From NCBI GenBank assembly GCA_963693305.1, contig OY855907.1, forward strand, positions 39,086,856-39,150,855: a stretch of 64,000 nucleotides of DNA, in the 5' to 3' direction. Origin of the DNA: Meandrina meandrites (lineage: Eukaryota; Cnidaria; Anthozoa; Scleractinia; Meandrinidae). A program made the translations under genes and the position numbers. Each line of letters starts with the position of its first letter. The first letter of the stretch is position 1. Below the pieces are notes generated by a model. It was not told the DNA's origin and did no database searches. It saw only the letters and a program-made list of their open reading frames with translations. Shown here piece after piece: positions 33,687-43,929 of this stretch.

Positions 33687-34212
33687 TTGTCAGTATGCAT
33701 ATGATGACAAATCACTGATGTGTTGTTACGCAAAATGAAATGTTAGTTCAGCACGATTTTGCGCATGATTTAATCAGGAGAAGCTTGTGTTTTGTTCTAA
33801 TTTCGAAACAAAAAAGAACAACGATGTGTGCTTTCAGAAAATGCTGTCTTGTTTGTCAAATGCCATGCAACGAAAAGTAAACAGTCTTAAATTTGCATAC
33901 GTGCAGAACAGCACGTGCCCAGTAACATGATATGTCAACAAGAAATTCCGAGAAAAGTGTTTGCGTATGGCTTCCTTGTGAATGACAGAAACTACTGTTG
34001 TTCGGCCAATGTCATTTTGTTTACTAGCCAAAGTGGCTACTGGAAATCGAAAACCTACTAGCCAAAACTGAATTTCTACTAGTCTGTGGCTAGTTGGCTA
34101 CCGTTAGTGTCGAGCCCTGAACCACTCCTCAGCAGGCCGCTTCTCCGACGCCATCGATTCGTTTCTGGTGACTGAACTCTCACACGGTGCCACCGCTGGA
34201 CCGCCGCTGGAC

Positions 34213-34593
34213 TGCCGACTGGTTAGCTCAGTTGGTAGAGCGTTGGACTACCGTGCGGGAGGTCTCGGGTTCGAGCCCCAGACCGGACCAATACTCAGGG
34301 TCTTAAAATAACTGAGGAGAATATGCTGCCTTTGCAATGGCATCTGCAAATGGTTAGATATTCTAGTCTTCTCGGATAAGGACGATAAACCGTAGGTCCC
34401 GTCTCCTGCATCTTCAGTGTTATGGTCAGCAGGGGACATTAAAGAACCCACACACTCATCGTAAAGAGTAGGGGACGAAGTTCCCGGTGTTGTGGACTGG
34501 TCTTTGCCCATTGTGCTGTTGAAATGCTCGGAGACATTAGCTGTTAAAGCTACTCTACAATCCGAGGGTAAATAAAGTATTCACTTCACTTCA
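34213..34593 (+). mobile_element. tRNA-derived SINE, 381 bp, with CGCTGGAC target duplication
   Basis: The head has pol III boxes TAGCTCAGTTGG (A) and GGTTCGAGCCC (B) in a tRNA-like arrangement ending GGACCA. The body includes GGATAAGGACGATAAACCG and ACATTAAAGAACCCACACAC, strings common to SINEs of marine invertebrates. The tail is AAATAAAGTATTCACTTCAC, with a short repeated TTCAC. CGCTGGAC flanks it (34205-34212, 34594-34601). It inserted into the DIRS-like remnant. SINE superfamily is not assigned. Confidence 0.87.
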
Positions 34594-34633
34594 CGCTGGA
34601 CCCTGTTGTTATCTGTGAGCAGAATATTAACCT

Positions 34634-35790
34634 CACTCTAAATTATTCTGTCTTACTTGGGTAGTCAATTCTTTATTGAACTGTTGTTGTTTTGTAATAT
34701 AACTTACCAATGTGGTTTTTGTCTTCAGTCCATAACATGGTTTGCGCAACCTTGTATTTCCAGCTACTTCCCGCCAGAATTAATTAATTCGCGGTGACAA
34801 TGATCAAAAGACGAAAATGCCAAAACTCTTGTATTCATAAGACGAAATGCTTGCATATTCCTGGGCGTCGCTTTCCGGGTTCGCAATGGTCTACACTTGC
34901 AACATAACGAGAACTATATATATTACAAAGAAAATGCAACTAAGATGCGTAAAGATGCTCCTCAATTCAGGCAGTTTCAAGAAATAAATTACAATAGAAT
35001 CCTTCAAAGCACCACTTCTTGTGCTCATGATTCGTGTACTCCTCTATATTACTGCATGTAGAAAATACTATTGATCCAGCCATTACTGATGTCAATTTTC
35101 CTCGGCTCGCATAAACATGTACAGATGCAACTTACCAAGACAATTTATACGTGCGGCTTAATGTTGTGGACGATCAACTGATGTGTTTCCAATCTCGTGT
35201 AGTGCTGCTACAAAAATGCTGGCTCAGACTTGAAAGTGCTGCCAGGAACATTTTTGGGAACGATAAGCATTGCTGGAAGTCTCGTAAACGCCTATAATGG
35301 CACTTAAGCGAGGAAAACTCCATAATCCGTAAGACAGATGATTCGCTGAATATGTCACTGAATACATTACGACCACGAGACCTTTTTCAAAACCGCGAAT
35401 GCAGAGACTGTGACAAAAGGAACAGACCTGCGGTCCAGTTTCATGTCGCATTTCCTGGCAACCTCCTGGGCAGAACTTTTTTGAGGCCAAAGCTTGTCAT
35501 GCAAAATCAGTTGTGCCAATTCTGAGACTAACTGTTTGTTTATGCAGTTCAGTATTTTGACAATTTTTCACGAAATATAGTTCCCGCGAAAATAAGTAAC
35601 AATAAGGTATTAAAATCGGCAGGGGAAATTTGCCGAACGCTTAACGCTGAACGCGAAACCAAATCGCCTAAACAAGCAAAACCATTACCATTACTGAGAG
35701 CTAACCATAAACACGTTAACCAGGGCCTTTTTCTAGGCCAACCTGGGTGATATCCAAACTAACCGGATTGCTTTTGGATCATGTTTACTT
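34634..35790. other. No recognisable gene
   Basis: No family motif. The minus frame at 35224-35490 has a Cys-rich N-terminus (CPGGCQEM...CSFCHSLC) but no context or homology I recognise, so it is not called. Confidence 0.4.
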
Positions 35791-35799
35791 TAGGTACCC

Positions 35800-36175
35800 T
35801 CGGTCGACACATCGGTCGATATGTTGGTCGAGTCTCGGTCAACTCTCGATCGATAGTCGATCGAGAGTTGGTCGATAGTCGGCCGATAGTCGATCGATAG
35901 CCGGTAGATATGTCTGTCGACACTCGGTCGTTAGTTTGTCGATATATCGGTCGAGGTGTATGTCGGCCAATATTTTTTTTAGTTCACCGATAATTCACCG
36001 ACATTTCGCCGATACTTCGCCGATACTTTGCCGATACTTCACCGATAGTTGGTCGCTACATCGGTCGACAGTCGGTCGACTCTTGACCGAGTATCCGTCA
36101 TGAGTCGGTCGATATGTCGGTCAACTATCGACTGACTATCGACCGATATATCGACCGAGACTATCTATAGTACGG
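35800..36175. repeat. Short-unit GGTCGATA/TATCGACC foldback repeat
   Basis: Degenerate 8-12 bp units (CGGTCGATA, GGTCGACA) run rightward from 35800. They pass through a hinge of CCGATACTTCG units (about 35985-36040) and then continue as the complementary TATCGACCGA form to about 36170. The whole is an inverted structure made of short tandem units. No coding capacity. Confidence 0.8.
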
Positions 36176-36599
36176 AAAATTTTTGCGGAACATGTCCTCA
36201 TAAATGGCATTTCCTGGATTGTGACCAGATAGACCAGACCAAGAAATTAAAATAACGTTAAGCAATTATTCCTCTTTACGCTTCGTCAAGCATAGTGCTG
36301 CAATGTCGGAAAGCAGGAGTTTACTGGTACAATAGTAATAGGTTTTGACCAATTAGAGATCGCGTAGTCTCAGTTAATTTATGAAATATTGTAACCCTTG
36401 ATATAGCATGTGATGCCATTTGAATTTTTTTCCAAATAGCTAAGATCTCATTCCGCGGAAATTTAGAAAGGGGGGCTCTGCTAATTTTTTTCTACCGACA
36501 TTAAGCCATTGTTATAGCCCAAATGGGCTTGGGGGTTCCGGAAACCCTGGGACCGTCCCGTGGCTATGCCCCTGGAAGAGGGAAATTTTCCTCAGAGTT
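36176..36599. other. No recognisable gene
   Basis: Low-information flank between the foldback and the Penelope-like remnant. Confidence 0.35.
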
Positions 36600-38841
36600 G
36601 TGATAACAATGGGGTGACAGGCCTACACAACTCTTATCCACGTGTAATAGCCATTTCAGAGTTTGGCTTGAACGAGTGTTTCTTTTAGGGATCTGCCCCT
36701 TTTGTACGAAACAATTGGGGAGTCCTTGAATATCTCGTTAAGTCGTGGTTGTTGTTGGATTAAATGCCACTTTTGCATGAGTATTTGTTTTAAGTTAGGC
36801 ACCGTTGGACAGTTTTGTATAGCGACAGGCAGGATTCGCGTGTTTTCTTTGCATTTCTTTTGAAGGGCAAGTTTTCTGTCTTATGGGTCTTCCTACGTAT
36901 TATGGGTCTTCCTACTGGAGTTGGTTTGTGTATTTTAGTGAGCGTGTAGAAGAATACTGGTATGCGAGGCAGGTTTGGTGTTTGACAAAGCCATTGGTTA
37001 GTCATGTCGTCAATATCGTTGTGTTGATGGAGTTCTCTTATTAGTAGTTTAACTCTAGAAGACGTTTCTTCAACCATAGGACTCTCGAGGGGCCTGTAGT
37101 GTTCAATGTTGTCTAACTGGATTTGTCCTTCTTGAATTTTGTCCTCAGTGTTTAAGACAACAGTTCGGGTCCCTTTATCTTCCTTCTTAAGATTTATGTT
37201 GGTGTTTTTTCTAAGCGTTTCAACCGCTTTTTGTTCTGCATAAGACAGATTGTTCTTAGGCTTTGTAAATTGTGTTTCTGCAAGTACAACTTTCGTTTCT
37301 TCGAGATAGCTTTCAAGGGCGACTGATGGTTGAACCGGTGGTATCCAGCCAGATTTGACGTGGAAAGGATGCGGTTCGTAATTTTCCCCATTAAAAATAT
37401 ATTGTAGACGCATTCTTCTAGAGAATTGATCGAAGTCTTTTAGGAGTTACCGCCTAACTTGTATTTCTTTCTCTTTTGGTGTGGGAATGAATTTTAACCC
37501 TTTCGCCAGTAAATTAAATCTGGTCTGTTTTAAGTTCTACATTTGAGAGGTTTTTAATGTGTCCTTTGTTCGCCTCTGTTTGTGCATGTAATCGGTCGCT
37601 TCGATTATTTTTTCTGCGAGTTTTGCGCGTTTTGTTTCGTACATGAGATGGTTTTGTATTCCCACGCCCCTTGCTTACAGGGTCTGGAAGGATATTTTCG
37701 GGATCCGGGATTTGACCAAAATACAGTGCGGGATCCGGGAAAATGCAAAATATATTGACGGGATTCGGGAATTGACTGCTTCTCGGGAAGCGGGATTGAG
37801 CAGAATTTGGACATGGGACGCGGGAATTCTTGCCTGATTGTTGGGAATTCGGGAAATTTTCACTACTTAGATAAACCATGACGCAGTTGAGGGTGTTCCT
37901 GTAAACTTTTTATCAAGGACAGTGCGTACGTGTACAGGAAGACCCATCACGCTTTCATATCGGGCTCTGTCATGTCTTTCATCGTACTGAGGTATGAAGA
38001 GCTAACTCCATGTTGCATTAGACTCACAACACGCGTAAAACAAAATAACTAAAAGGGTAAATCTACATCTTAAATCCATAAGCTTATGCAAAAATTAGTC
38101 CTTTTTTAAATGAATTTCTGAGAAAAGAAAAACGGGATTCGGGAAAGCGATGACAAAAAGATCGGGGTGCGGGATTCGCGTGAAAAAGGAGCGGGAATGC
38201 GGGATCAGGACCCCCCCTTCCAGACCCTGTGCTTATAGTAAACATGTATAATCTTTCTTCTCTTTATTCGCTTTGTACAATAATACAATTTCTTGGAGTT
38301 CCTCGATCGTTTTCTCTGCCTTCTTTACAGTTTCAGCTGTAATAGCCTCGCTATGCGCTAAGCGTCCTAAAGTTGTTTTATTGGTTACAGTGCCTTTTCT
38401 GTTCGGCGTACTAGACTTAATTCGTTTCTCTTTTTTGAGAGCTGAGCGGAGGCTTTCGATTCTCCTATTGTGGAATCTGATCAAGGCTTCCACATAATCC
38501 CTTTCAGCCTTAGAGCACAAACGCTTAATGTCCCTTCGAAAGTCATTGTCTGCTCTTATACGAGCTCTAGCTCGGTATTGTAGTGACTTCGGGCAGATCT
38601 TTCATTCCAGATGCCGTTTCAAGGACTTGATAGCTTGCTCTGCCTGTTCAACTTGCTGTTCTAGTGGAACGGGCTCGTCACGTTTCCATTTGCCGGTGTA
38701 TTTAGTGTTGCCAATATTGTCTTTAGTGCATTCACTCATGCCGCTCACTTCTTTGTCTGGCTGAGTACGCTCGTTGCTGTCCTGGTTCTCGTTATCTTCG
38801 CTTACGAGTTCGTTTCCTGATAGCTCTTCGTCTGGCTCCAT
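36600..38841 (-). pseudogene. Penelope-like element: N-terminal region and RT part, broken and split
   Basis: Minus-strand order: an acidic and coiled-coil N-terminus (38841-38240: VEQAEQAIKSLKRHLE, MCSKAERDYVEALIRFHN, KKAEKTIEELQEIVLLYK); a TIR element at 38229-37678; a basic region (KTRKTRRKNNRSDRL) and NLSNVELKTDQI; RLQYIFNGENYEPHPFHVKS; then RT blocks KNNLSYAEQKAVETLRKN, KKEDKGTRTVVLNTED and FYTLTKIHKPTPVGRPII (about 37260-36890). The RT core with the catalytic aspartates is deleted. A last piece, SPIVSYKRGRSLKETLVQAK (near 36720-36650), matches the Penelope post-RT linker. Multiple frameshifts and stops. It is complementary to, but not contiguous with, the GIY-YIG end at 10.3-11.0 kb. 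Confidence 0.8.
37678..38229. mobile_element. 552-bp TIR element (CAGGGTCTGG ends), 6-bp duplication TGCTTA
   Basis: It starts CAGGGTCTGGAAGG and ends CCTTCCAGACCCTG. TGCTTA flanks both ends (37672-37677, 38230-38235). The interior repeats CGGGATTCGGGA / GGGATCCGGGA motifs and has no transposase. CAGGG termini and the 6-bp duplication parallel the hAT-type element at 29283-34119. Non-autonomous. Confidence 0.87.
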
Positions 38842-40473
38842 GTTAAAGTCGTGTTCTTTGGAGGTCTATGATTTTTTAAGCAGTCCGTGTTTTGTTAGCA
38901 GGCTCATGGCCGTTTAATTCAGACAATACCGCTGTTTCGATCCTTCTGGATCTCTTCAGTTGCCGATAAAGGAGAGTGAAAGGGACCAGTGTTCGATATC
39001 ACTCAGGCAAATGGCATGTTTTATGTTTTTATACTCGATCGGCGGATCGAAAATTCTGAATTCTTATAGGTTGGTTTCTCACTAGTGAAAAGTGAGCATG
39101 TAGTTTTCGATTCTATTGTACACAGCTTGATGCTGTGTTTCTTCTTCTGGCTATGATGTTTAATTTTAAGCATATATTATTTTTTCTTTAAGGATAATGA
39201 GTTGGGTGGAAGTGCATCGTTATTTTCTGTCAGAACACCAAGTAGACGTGGTTGGCGTTCGGTATTGAAAACTTGAATTTTCCCGTCTAAACGGAGCGCA
39301 GCTCGGCTAAGAACAGAGCAAACGAAAGCAGACTATAGCTAATCCCTCAGACTTCTGAACGTTTTTTAAAATTAATTTTACTTTTACGGAAATAGGGGTG
39401 CCCGGGAAATAGGGCAACATACTATACTCTTTGATAGGGATGCCAAAATTCTGTTGGCTTGCGAAACATCAGCATTCTAAACTTATTTACAAAAATGTGT
39501 CAGTGACACTAACGTTTGATAACATAAAACTTCAGTTTCGCTAAAGACCTAAAGCAATGCCGCCACCAGTGAGCCAAAGTTGATTTCATTTCACGATATT
39601 AAAACATGTCTTAAAGTTTTACGGTAATCACAAAGCACTGTTTAACTGATTTATATTCGAGTGAAGGAAATTTAAAACTTTATTAAACGGAAAAAAAAAA
39701 TTTATTGCTCTTGGTCGTTCAACTCAGTAAGTTCTTAACTGCCATTCATGGATTTTCCGTGTAGTGTCGTCAAAGTACTCATACAGACACTTACAGCTTT
39801 TGAGCCTGACATGATCAAAGACCATCAATCCGCAAGTAGAGAGTAAATTCACTCGGTTCTTAAATACCTACCACACTTCAAACGAAAGAATCAAGCAAAT
39901 CATGCTGCACAATTTAAACAACTTGTATGGTGACCCTCAAATAAAAGAGATATTCCCTCAGCCATAGCTGGTAGGCCTGCAGCAAAACAAACTCTGAAAA
40001 TTGATGGTGCCGGTTAAGTAAGTCATTTTAAAGCAGCTTTTGTGCGAGAATGTGACAGTTTGTGATTTGGGAAGTACTCGTGCACGCTAACTTAGAATGA
40101 GCTTACAATGTTGTTTTGACTGTTTGAACCATCTTCTTTTCGTTGCGTAGTGGATTTTCTGTTTTATCGTATGCGTTGCTAAGTACCTAAGAGAATTTTA
40201 TGTAGAGAACTGAATGAATTTCCTTCATTTCTGGTAAGTATAAATATGCGGTATGCTAAAGTCACTCAGCCAAGCACGGGTAACTCGCCACGAAAGCAGC
40301 AAAATATTCGTTTATGCATCGAAGATATTTCAACACACTCACTGATAAGCAGGGACAAGAGAAACAAAACAAAATGCAAGCGAGCCTAAATTGTGATTTT
40401 GATCCGTGAAGCTAAATAATTTGTTTTCAAAATCCAATAGTTAACATCACAGGTGACTCCTAATTAAAACAGA
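38842..40473. other. No recognisable gene
   Basis: No family-level signal. It contains a poly-A run near 39690 and isolated short frames only. Confidence 0.4.
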
Positions 40474-40615
40474 AAATTGGAAATTCACTGCGAAGATCAC
40501 ATATCACCTTCACATATATCCACAGTTCATATATGAATCATTTCATATACTACACGTCATTTCACTCCTTTCACGGGAAAATAAGAACTCACAATTGACC
40601 TCGCTCCCAATGTGT

Positions 40616-40654
40616 GGCTTCATAGCTCAGTTGGTAGAGCATCGCACCGGTATT

Positions 40655-40688
<34 letters not shown>
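40616..40688 (+). tRNA. tRNA-like gene, anticodon GGT (Thr by position), lacks U33
   Basis: Cloverleaf: acceptor GGCTTCA/TGAAGCC, D arm GCTC-AGTTGGTA-GAGC, anticodon stem TCGCA/TGCGG, loop CCGGTAT, T arm ACGGG-TTCGAAT-CCCGT, discriminator C. Internal A box TAGCTCAGTTGG and B box GGTTCGAATCC are intact. A T9 run follows 4 bp later, fitting pol III termination. Loop position 33 is C where functional tRNAs have U, so it may be a tRNA-derived repeat or pseudogene. Confidence 0.7.
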
Positions 40689-40866
40689 TGATTTTTTTTT
40701 CAGGCTTCTTCATTCCAATTGCTTAAATTGGAAATTCACTGCGAAGATCACATATCACCTTCACATATATCCGCAGTTCATATATGAATCATTTCATATA
40801 CTACACGTCATTTCACTCCTTTCACGGGAAAATAAGAACTCACAATTGACCTCGCTCCCAATGTGT

Positions 40867-40905
40867 GGCTTCATAGCTCAGTTGGTAGAGCATCGCACCG
40901 GTATC

Positions 40906-40939
<34 letters not shown>
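40867..40939 (+). tRNA. tRNA-like gene, second tandem copy, lacks U33
   Basis: Identical layout to the first copy, with TATCGCGG in place of TATTGCGG. This creates an A-C mismatch at the base of the anticodon loop. Followed by GATTTTTTTC. The same C at position 33. Confidence 0.65.
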
Positions 40940-41059
40940 TGATTTTTTTCAGGCTTCTTCATTCCAATTGCTTAAATTGGAAATTCACTGCGAAGATCAC
41001 ATATATCCGCAGTTCATATATGAATCATTTCATATACTACACGTCAGAAAATAGTTAGT

Positions 41060-41790
41060 CTAAACGAAATATTTAATAAACAATGTCTGTATAAAATGTA
41101 CAAACACGAACAGGTTTGATAAATATTTACGGGAAGATCTGAAAAGCGACACAACTTCAAATTTGTTCATAAATGAAGTAAATTCTCTCAATATAAAATT
41201 AGGCTTATGCTTAGTGCATACATTTACGTTTGTTACCTCATTATTGAAGAAGGCTTGTATAGTCTGCAGGGCAAAGCTTTCAAACCAGCCCAAATAATAT
41301 CGGAGACGAACACGGCAATTTCGTTGTAAGCTTTCTCCAACACCATCTTCCATCGGTGTAGCCTTTAACAGTCTTTTATCCTTCACTTCAGTGAACTTGA
41401 TCAGCTTTGATTTCACTTTTTTTGGAGCTCAATTCAGTGATTTTTAGCCTTGCTCAGCCACAGGTCAAACCCTGGTCATCGCGCTCTTTTTGACTTGTAG
41501 TCTGATATATCATGTTCAAGTCCGCAATTACTTCGGATCTTCCTGTTACAAGGTTGTTCTAAATGATTTGGAATAAGTTTCCATGCTGTAGATAGGTAAA
41601 TAGAGCGAGAAATATCCACAAAGATCTATGTTCTTCAGCAGCTTTCTTGGGTAAGGTAAAGAATCCGATCCAAACAACGCGTCGGTGTACCCATCTAGTA
41701 CCCAGTTTCTCTCTTTTGCGTAAAAATTATTTTTAGAAAGAAAGAACTTTATTTTAAGAGGTGCAGCTAACTTATAAGAATAATAATGCT
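41060..41790. other. No recognisable gene
   Basis: A minus-strand frame of 118 codons (41060-41416) has no motif I recognise. It is not supported by neighbouring exons. Confidence 0.35.
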
Positions 41791-41838
41791 GTTGGTCATA
41801 AACTTTTTCAAATTTGGTGGCTCCTAAAGGAGCCCTTG

Positions 41839-42755
41839 TTAGCTCTTAAGAGCTGTTGATGAGTAGAATGAGTCGTCCACCGTCAGGGGAAGCAGCTTCT
41901 TCATTGTTCGCATTCGTTTGATCATCGACAGAAGGCCAGTCAACTGTCTTCTACATTGTCTTTCGATGGCTTTCACCAACAGCTTCGGATCCGCCAGCCT
42001 CTCCATGGTGCTGTTCTAGGTCACCTCGTTGACGATTTTGAGTTTGGCGATGCCCAGGAAATCTCGGATGGTGCTGTGTGCTGTTCCAGCCATTCTGTAT
42101 GCATTGTTGAGGCTGCATTTCATCTCCGCCAGGACGGACAACACATTCTCATATCGGCAATGCACTTCTTCTTCTCCTTCACAGCAGCAGACGTTTCAGT
42201 GGTGGGCTCGGCTCCGTTGCTCCGTAGCTCGTGTAGTTGCCGCTCTAAGGCCTTGATATGGGCAGTACTCTCTTTGATCTTTTCCTGATATGCAGCTACT
42301 TTCTCCTCCGCCTCTCGGACGAATTGTGCCATCTCGTCTGAGTCATCCTGCGCTTGCTTTAAGTGTTATTGCTGCTCAAGACACTTTCGTTCTAAAGCGT
42401 CAAACTTGGTTTTGATGTCTTTGTAGGCCTTTCCGAGTTGTTGGTTTTTCTGTTGAAGTTGCCTACAAAGCGATTTGTAGTTTACTTCAGTTTCTGGTGT
42501 AGAACTCGTGGGCGGTGGTGGCAGCGGCGGTGGAGTGACGTCTGCGGTGGTTGCTGGCGGCTGACTGTTGGTGGCGATTGGCTGTTTTTTGGCGGCTTTC
42601 GGATTCTTAGAAGAGGCTTTTTTCTTTTTGCTTGGTGGTTCTTGACACCCACATCTGCGACTCTCCCCATTGCAAATGCCGCACATATTGAGAAAATGGA
42701 TTCTGGTATGACCAGATTCTCCACAAACAGTGCATTTTGTGACACGCGAAGACAT
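41839..42755 (-). pseudogene. Zinc-finger / coiled-coil accessory protein of the Merlin element
   Basis: ATG at 42755 opens MSSRVTKCTVCGESGHTRIH and MCGICNGESRRCGC, a compact Cys/His cluster. A Lys-rich and Pro-rich linker follows (KKKKASSKNPKAAKK, PPPLPPPPTSS), then a long coiled coil (YKSLCRQLQQKNQQLGKAY, VREAEEKVAAYQEKIKE, HIKALERQLHEL). The frame has a TAA at 42366-42368. After a shift near 42140 it continues ENVLSVLAEMKCSLNNAYR and TIRDFLGIAKLKIVNEV, then an in-frame TAG near 42018, and ends at TAA 41839-41841 beside the TIR. Total about 305 codons. The zinc cluster suggests nucleic acid or protein binding. I know no named family; a role in transposition is inferred from location. Confidence 0.65.
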
Positions 42756-43021
42756 TTTCTTGAACTGTGAACTGTGATCTGTGATCTGTGAATGCTGATA
42801 ATTGATTTTGTCACTTTAAATACGCTGTTAAACTAATTATCATAAAAAGCGTATCAAGTATTTCATTGGTTCTAAAACACGCTAGGTGATTGGTTCAACA
42901 ATAAGCACGGTGATAGGTTGCTTTTCACCAACTGTGATTGGTTAATACAAATAAAGTTTGATCCTAATTTCATTAAGACTATTTTATTGTAGTTTTCAAC
43001 ATTTGATCGCAAAAGTTGAAC

Positions 43022-43921
43022 ATGGATTTTCGGGATCTTCTCGTTATTTAAGGAAGTTTCCATAGTGTTTTCAACTCTTTAGTCAATCATCGACTTTTGG
43101 CGAGTCAACGTCAGAGCTCTCAATGTAGTTCTGATATGGACTTAACCGAGACAACGCGTGTAAATGATGGCTACATGTGGCGCTGGCTTTTGTTAAGGTA
43201 AGGCTCATTCTTCGAGGGCTCTAACATCCTTTTGAGTACGTGGCTTCATGTGATGTTCCTGTGGGCTATGAAGATGTCTGGAAGTCATATCTCGAGAGTA
43301 ACCGGGCTTTCAAAGCCTACTGTGATCCAGGCGCTGAGTGAACTGAGAACAATCTGTTCTAATAAGATCCTGAATGCTGGAGTTAAGATCGGAGGCATAG
43401 GAAAGACCGTGGAGATAGACGAGTCAAAGTTTGGTCCCAAGAGAAAGTACCGGAGAGGGAGAGTATCGGAAGGTCCGTGGGTGTTCGGAGCCGTGGAGCG
43501 TGGATCTCAAAAGGCGCTACTCTTCCGTGTTCCAGACCGTACCGGAGAAACACTCATTCACCATCTCATTACAACACACATTCTTCCTGGAACTGTGATC
43601 TACTCTGATCAATTTTACCCATACATCCCACTGAACCAACTAGGATACATTCACTTGTCGGTGAATCACTCGAAGAACTTTGTCAATCCTGACAGTGGTG
43701 CACACACCAATACAATCGAAGGTTTGTGGGCTTTGGTGAAAAAGAAGTTGAAGTCCATGTCTGGTACCCTGTACGAACACTTACCAAGTTATTTGGATGA
43801 GTTCATCTGGTTTAGAAACTTCGCAGGAGACAGAGCATTTGCCCAGCTGCTGGAAGATGTCGCCGAGCAGTTTCCTCTGCAACAAAAGATTATTTATTGT
43901 GAAAACAAACCGCTCCTTTAG
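43022..43921 (+). pseudogene. Merlin transposase (IS1595/ISXO2-like DDE)
   Basis: The frame starts MDFRDLLVI at 43022. It meets TAA at 43049, continues CSSDMDLTETTRVNDGYMWRW, meets TAA at 43199 and then reads GSFFEGSNILLSTWLHVMFL without interruption to TAG at 43919-43921, about 300 codons in all. Catalytic region: VEIDESKFGPKRKYRRGR (first Asp), GTVIYSDQFYPY (second Asp) and FVNPDSGAHTNTIEGLWALV (third acidic position). WRW followed by GSFFEGS is the usual N-terminal signature of the family. Two nonsense codons make this copy inactive. The stop codon lies inside the right TIR. Confidence 0.88.
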
Positions 43922-43929
43922 GAGCCACC

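Larger units (their letters stand above)
29283..34119 (-). mobile_element. hAT-type DNA element with 6-bp target duplication
   Basis: The termini are CAGGGCTCGACACTAAC at 29283 and its reverse complement ending at 34119. They are flanked by AACCAC on both sides (29277-29282, 34120-34125). Subterminal zones repeat ACTAGCC/GGCTAGT words on both ends. Inside are an N-terminal zinc-finger frame of a hAT-type transposase, a foldback and a LINE. Without the LINE and foldback the element is only about 1.2 kb, so it is a deletion derivative. hAT lineages with 6-bp duplications are known; the assignment is from TIR shape plus the zinc finger. Confidence 0.8.
27829..34633 (+). mobile_element. DIRS-like (tyrosine-recombinase-type) retroelement, deleted and split by later insertions
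   Basis: A 30-bp direct repeat marks both ends (27829-27858 and 34604-34633; core ATCTGTGAGCAGAATATTAA). Between them are a DIRS-type gag (28026-28955), the start of the RT reading frame (about 28957-29282), a 4.8-kb hAT-type insertion and 34126-34200, where the same RT frame resumes, then a SINE. RT catalytic motifs, RNase H and recombinase are missing, so the copy suffered a large internal deletion before or after the insertions. The DIRS assignment rests on the gag and on the N-terminal RT block. Confidence 0.75.
40474..41046 (+). repeat. Tandem repeat of about 250 bp, 2.3 units, each full unit with one tRNA-like gene
   Basis: Units start at AAATTGGAAATTCACTG at 40474, 40725 and 40974 (partial). 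Each unit has a TCACATATATCC / TTCATATATGAATC spacer, the tRNA-like sequence and a T-run. The third unit stops before the tRNA. The two complete units are nearly identical outside a few positions, so the duplication is recent or homogenised. Confidence 0.93.
41816..43929. mobile_element. Merlin-type DNA transposon, about 2.1 kb, two divergent genes
   Basis: The ends are GGTGGCTCCTAAAGGAGC (41816-41833) and its reverse complement (43912-43929). Weaker inverted similarity continues outward (TTGGTCAT at about 41793, ATGACCAA at about 43947), so the true ends could be about 20 bp further out. No target duplication was confirmed. Inside are an IS1595/ISXO2-type transposase on the plus strand, ending in the right TIR, and a zinc-finger/coiled-coil gene on the minus strand, ending next to the left TIR. 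A shared intergenic region (42756-43021) separates the starts. Confidence 0.85.

Noticed and set aside
40846..41058. Plus-strand frame with a SNPVEAL-type peptide over the second tRNA
   Set aside because: It is a translation of the tRNA-like gene and its flanks; such peptides are common spurious predictions.
42438..42770. Plus-strand frame opposite the Merlin accessory gene
   Set aside because: Antisense shadow of a gene with clear zinc-cluster and coiled-coil composition on the other strand.
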